From CAYJAZ01 sp964370095 (GTDB lineage Bacteria; Desulfobacterota; Desulfovibrionia; Desulfovibrionales; Desulfovibrionaceae), in contig CAYJHJ010000086.1 in assembly GCA_964370095.1 (NCBI GenBank), positions 1-7,208 on the forward strand: a DNA stretch of 7,208 bases. Direction: 5' to 3'. The notes under the pieces were generated by a model that saw only the letters and a list, made by a program, of their open reading frames with translations, was not told the origin of the DNA and made no database searches. This document shows positions 1 through 6,000 of the stretch, one piece after another (positions within the stretch are counted from its first letter, which is position 1; each line of letters starts with the position of its first letter). The translations under genes and the position numbers were made by a program.

Positions 1-2
1 TG

Positions 3-3000
3 TTGGGTGAAGACTTTTTTGCAGCTTTAGATCCAACTCTTATGCCTGCAGCCGGCCCTGCAGCAACAGCTGCAACTGGTGGCGGCTCTTTCTTTATTGC
101 TGCTGATGCTCTTTTAGCAAGCGGTGTTACAGGAAGTGAAGGCCTTACAGGTGGTTCAGAATACGGAAGAAATTCATTTTTACCTGAAGCTGAGGCTACA
201 AATCAAGCACCGATAATCTTGGGCATTAATGTTTTTGCTGACGAATATGAAGACGGTACTTTTGAAGCTGATGAATTTAATACAAGTCTTGATATTTTTG
301 AATCAGGTGAAGGCCGTAACTTTGACAGCACAATTTCTTCACAATCTCCTAACCAATCTTATGCAGGTGATTTATTCGCAAAAGGTGAAATCGTTGCTAA
401 CGATCCTGAAGGCGGAACATTATCATTTTCAATTCAAGGTTCAGGCGTAGGAACTTACGGAACAATGACAATTGATCCTGTTACCGGCGAATTTACTTAT
501 ACATTTGATGATTTGGATAGCTTAAACGAAGGTGAAACAGCTCAAGAAACTTTCACATTTATTGTTACAGATAATCAAGGTGCTGAAACAACAATTACTG
601 TTCCAGTTTTCATCACAGGCACAAATGACAGACCTACTTTAACATTAGATGCTAATCAATTTTCAGCCACTGAAGATGATCCTGCTTTTGATGTGAACAA
701 TAATAACGCTATCGACGGCAATGAAGCTATTGTAGTTAAAGGTCAAGCACAAGGTTTTGATCTTGATGATGAAGACGTTGGTTATGAAGATACAACTCAA
801 GCCGGTACACTTAATTATTTTGTAAGCTCAACAGCAACTTTTGATCTTTTTGATAATGATGCTGTTGGCGGTACAGATGACGCCAATGACCTTCCTTTGG
901 TAGTTAATCCAAATGGTCAAGCTGATGCAAATAGTGTTGGCACAACTGTTTTAGGTCAATACGGAACTTTAGTTATCAACCCTGCTACAGGCGAATTCAC
1001 CTATACCTTAGATAATAATAAAGCTCAAGAACTTGGTGTTTTAGATTCAGCAGGCACACCACAAACATTTGATGAAGAATTTACTATCTATGTTCAAGAC
1101 AGCAATGGTGCTTGGAGAGCAGAGCAAATCACTATAACAGTAAATGGTACTAATGATGCTCCTGTGATCACATTTAATGCTGAAGATTCATCTGTTGTTG
1201 AAGAAGGCGTAAAAGAAGTTGGCAATCAAACTCCAAATACACCTTTTGCAGGCGATTTGACTGCTTCTGGCTCATTCTCATTTTCAGATGTAGATTTGAT
1301 TGATACATTGACATTCTCATTAACTGATGGTTCATTACAGCAAAACAATATGATTTTTGGTGCCGGCAATATTGAAAATGATTTCGGAACACTTGTTTTG
1401 ACTCAAAACCCTGATAATAGTTTTTCTTATGTGTTCACTCTTGATAATACAAAAGATGCCACTCAAAAACTTAATGAAGATCAAACAAAAGATATTACTT
1501 ATACATTAGAAGTATCTGATGGTAAAGGTGGTTTTGATACTCATACTTTCACAGTAACCATAACAGGCACAAACGACAAGCCTGAACTTGAACTTAAAGA
1601 AGCAACTTTAAAAGTAACCGAAGATGGTGCTTTATTTGATCCTTCAATGGAAACAGACAGCGGCAAAGCTATAGGTACTGATGTTGACATTGATACAGAC
1701 AATACTGATGGCAATAAAGGCGAAATTTTAACTTATAGCATTGAATATGCTCGCCCTGAACTTACACTTGTGCAAGAAATTGCAAAAGGCCTTAAAGCTT
1801 TGGGAATTTCTTTTGATCAAGCTTTACTTGACAGAATTGAAAACATGACTGAAGCCGTGTATGAAACTTATGCTCCAAACACAGGTTCTGCAACTGAACT
1901 TAATGGCTTATACGGTAAATTGGTTATAGATGCTGACTCAGGTGAATACACTTATACCTTATATACTCAAACAGAAGCAGAAGCACTTGGCGATATTTAT
2001 GAACTTGCTTATTGGGCATTGAAATATCGTGATGATAATGAAGATGCTTTGAAAGAAAACTTCACAGTAACAGTAAAAGACGATTTAGGTGCTTGGAACT
2101 CAGAACCACTTACAGTTGAAGTATTTGGCTCTAACGACAGGCCTGTTATCGAATTTGCAAAAGACCTTAATGTTCAAGAAGCCGGCGTTGGCATTATGAT
2201 TGCAAAAGAATTCTTGCCAAATGCACCAGACCTTGGCAAGCAAGCAGCTTTTGGTCAAATGATTGCTATTGATGATATCAATGACATGCTTAATAATCTT
2301 GAATTTGAAGTTGAAGGCGGAATTGCAGATGCCGGTTCATTACAATTAAAAGATTTGACAGGCCTTGAGCTTACAGCTTTGGCTAATGTTGATGTTTTCG
2401 AATATGATACAACACTAACCAATGATTACGGCACATTATATCTCAATTCAGCTAAAGGCAGCTATATCTTTGTTTTAGATAATGATAGCCCATATACACA
2501 AGCTTTGAATGAAGGTGAACCTAAAGAATTTACTTTCAAATTCACAGTAAATGATGGCCAGCTCACAAGCGAAGTGAAAGAAGTAACTCTTAATATTCAA
2601 GGCACAAACGATAAGCCTGAACTTACACTTTCTCAAAATGAATTCACAATTGACGAAAATAATGGTGATGTTGCAAATTCAGTTTCAGGCACAGTTGCAA
2701 GTCTTATTGATGTTGATAAAGCGGGTGATTTAGATGATACGCATGAATTTAGCGTAGGTCTTACACGCCCTGAACTTGGCAATGAAGCTTTGCAAACTAT
2801 AGTTGAATCTCTTCTCAACGCTGTTGGCTTACCTGCAGGTAATGCTCTTGATAGCGTAAGAGGTGTGATTGAAGAATTATTCCAAACTCTTACAAGTCAA
2901 CCTGAAGGTTCTTTGCTTGAAAACATTCCGGGAATTAAATATGGTGATAAAGAAACTGTAGGTGATATAGACATCATTTATGGTCTTTACGGTAAAATGA

Positions 3001-6000
3001 CTGTAAACACAGTAACCGGTGCTTATGAATACACCCTTTACACTTGGGATGAAGCAAAAGGCAGTGTTGACACATTGGCTGCTTATGTTGCCTTGCAATT
3101 ACGTGATGATGGCGACGACGCACTTCCAACAGAAAACTTCACTATCTATGTAAAAGATGAAAATGATGCTTGGGATTCACAAAATGTAACTATCACAGTA
3201 AATGGCATCAGCGATGTGCCTGTGATTGAATTTGAAAATGTTGATGCTGAAGTAACTGAAGCTGGTGTTGGCAATTCACTTGAAGGTGTTTTTGTAACTA
3301 ACGCTCTTTCAGCTATCTTTGATGATCCATCAGTAAGCGCATTGTTTGATATGTTAGAAACAATAACAGACAATGAAGTTGTGAAAACACTTTTAGAAAG
3401 TTTAGGTATGGATACTTCTAATCTTGATTTAGAAGGAAACCTTAAAGAGCAGTTCTTGGCAAACTTGAATCTTTCAAAAGAAAATTATCTTCCAAATGCT
3501 GAAAATCTTGGTGATCCAACAGCATCAGGCACAATTAAAGTTTCTGATGATGATGATTATATCTTTGGAACAAATGCTCGCCTATCACTTGACGGTGCAG
3601 CACCACAATTTAGTATTACAGATTTTGCAGTAAAGCTTACAGCAAATATTGCTGAAAGCGTAGCAAGCGGTGAACTTGGTTTATCTGCTGATGCTATTCA
3701 AAGCATAACAAAAGTGCTTTCAAGCTTTAGCAATTTGCAAGGCTTGCTTGATGGAAGCGTAACAGTTGAAGAAATTCGTGATTTCTTACAAAACGCTCCT
3801 GATCTTCAAGATATATCTGCTTTATTTACAGCCGGATTTGACTTCACATTAATTACCGAAAGCATTAAAGAATCAATTACTTACACCTTAGAAGGCGTGT
3901 ATGGCGATCTTGAGCTTACTTATAAAGGTGATGGCGAATATAGCTATGTATATAAACTAGATAATACCGATAGCGATACTCAAGCACTTGATAGAGGCGA
4001 TAAAGCTACAGAAAACTTTGATATCACAGCATTTGATATCTTCGGCAATGAAACCTCTTCAACTATCACAGTAAATGTTACAGGTCAAAACGATAGACCA
4101 ATCTTGACTCTTTCACCTGAAGTATTTATATTCACTGAAAATGCTACTAATAACTACACAGCAGAAGGTCAAGCCTCTTCAACTGACTTTGATGCAAGTG
4201 CAACAGCCACATATTATGTCGGCCCTGCCGGTGGTGTAACTATTGATGAGTTTGTGAAAGCTTTGCAAGCAGCAATGGAAGGAACAAATTCACAAGATAC
4301 AAGTGCGGCCATTGAAGGTGCTTTCAGTGCATGGCTTACTGTAAACCAAGGGCTTTATGATACTGCAAAATCAGCTGCAGATTTGCTTGGTGTTACTTCA
4401 GATCAAGAAGCTGCACTTAAACAAGCTTATGATAACACTTCTAACTGGAAACCTCTAGAAAAAGCAGCAGCATTTACAAAATGGCAGGCTGCCGCAGCTC
4501 TTGGCAATGCAGAAGATAACCTTGAAGCTGCTCAAAACGCTTATGACGATATTCAAAATGGCTTGATTCCTCTTGATAATCTCAAAGAACTTCTTGATTC
4601 TAATGATGACGGTATACTTGACGATGCTTTCCTTGGCTCAGATGCCTTCCCTGATCTTCCACTACCTGATGCAATTACAGGCTCAACAATTATTGAAAGA
4701 AATGGCGTGAAGTATGATGTTCAAGAAGGCACATACGGAACTTTAGAAATCAATATGTCAACAGGCGAATACACTTATACACTCAAAAGTGAATACTATG
4801 ACGATGTTGAAGCCCTTAATTCAAATCAATCACTCACCGAATCTTTCACAATTTATGTGCTAGACGATAAAGGTGCTTGGGATGCAAAAACAATAGAAGT
4901 AAAAATCAATGGTTCTAATGAAGCCCCTGAAATTGTTGAAGTTACTGATGCACAAGTTTCAGAAGCATATCTTCTTGATGGCACAAAAAGTGATGATGAC
5001 CCTAACTTCCCGAACCAAACCAAAGATATAAGCGGCACAATTAAATTCAGTGATTCTGATGCCAATGACACTCATGCCTTTGCATGGGATATAGCACAAG
5101 CTCCAACCCTTTATACTTCTGAAGGTGCTGAAGTTCAATGGAAATTTGGTGGTGTAAATGCTGATGACGCAACTATTCTTATAGGTTATGTTGGAACAAC
5201 AGAAGTAATAGTTTTAACAACAACAAATAATGACGGCAACAATCAGTTTGAATATACTGTTGAATTAAAACAATCTCTAAGACATGACGATCCTGATGAA
5301 AAAGGTGCTGACCACAACACTGATTTTGGTACTGACGGCGATATTGATGAAGATTTACTATCAGACCTTAACTTTAAATTCACTATCACTGACAGTGGAA
5401 ACGAAAGTGTGAATGGTTCTATCAATGTAAATATTCAAGATGATGTTGTAGATGTTACAAATTCAAACTTCAATAGCAATGATGAACTTATTGACAGTAA
5501 TTTCGGATTGACTTTTGGTACTGACCCCGGCTTAACTTCTTCTGAATGGACATATAAAGACCCAACAGATAATAACCTCAGCTTTACAATTACAGCGGGC
5601 AAAATTTATGGAACAGGAGCTGATGGCAGCACATATGGTGATTTTGATCCTACAAATCCAGGAACACTAGCTTGGACAGAGAAAACTGCAGGTGAAAATT
5701 CTGTTCCCGGTCTTTATATCGAATCAACAGACGATCCTACAAAACTTGACAGAGTTGATTATGACTATAATGATGGCAATGGTTATTCAGAAGCACTTCA
5801 AGTTACAATTGGCAATGGTCTTACTGCTGCAGGTGTTACACTTGATTTAGGAACCCTCTTTGGTGGTAAAGATGCCGGCGGGTTTGATGATGAAGCAGCT
5901 TATGTTCGCTTCTATAATATAGATGAAAATGGTGATAGAGTTCTTGTTTATGAAAGGTTGATTGAAGGCTTTACAGGAACAGGCAAGTTTAATTTAATTG

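Larger units (their letters stand above)
3222..4100 (+). repeat. VCBS unit 7 (B type, 293 residues, two insertions)
   Basis: Starts VIEFENVDAEVTEAGVG like unit 5, but a 68-residue insertion separates this from YLPNAENLGDPTASGTI. It continues through VSDDDDYIFGT (a likely calcium segment) and PQFSITDF, then a second insertion of 90 residues, then YGDLELTYKGDGEYSYVY from 3900. It ends DIFGNETSSTITVNVTGQNDRP. It is the largest unit; removing both insertions leaves 135 residues, close to unit 3. Confidence 0.8.
4101..4928 (+). repeat. VCBS unit 8 (A type, 276 residues, largest insertion)
   Basis: Starts ILTLSPEVFIFTENATNN and SSTDFDASATATYYVGP, then a 165-residue insertion, then YGTLEINMSTGEYTYTL from 4734. 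It ends LDDKGAWDAKTIEVKINGSNEAP, the A-type GAW ending. The VCBS core left after removing the insertion is short, about 111 residues. Confidence 0.82.

Noticed and set aside
42..44. In-frame ATG as the true start of the gene
   Set aside because: The residues just before it (FFAALDPT) belong to the same conserved DPT...PAAG motif, no Shine-Dalgarno-like sequence precedes it, and the frame stays open to the window edge.
229..450. Short + strand ORF in another frame
   Set aside because: It overlaps the VCBS frame completely, has a Leu/Gln-rich sequence without domain features, and is a shadow of the giant gene.
4236..4730. Frameshift or insertion of a foreign gene inside unit 8
   Set aside because: The change in composition looked like a frame change, but the VCBS strands resume in the same frame on both sides and no stop or start structure is present.
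213..5456. CRISPR or DNA-level tandem repeat array
   Set aside because: Periodicity is at the protein level. Unit lengths vary from 140 to 293 residues, and nucleotide identity is confined to short codon runs such as ggtgcttgg.
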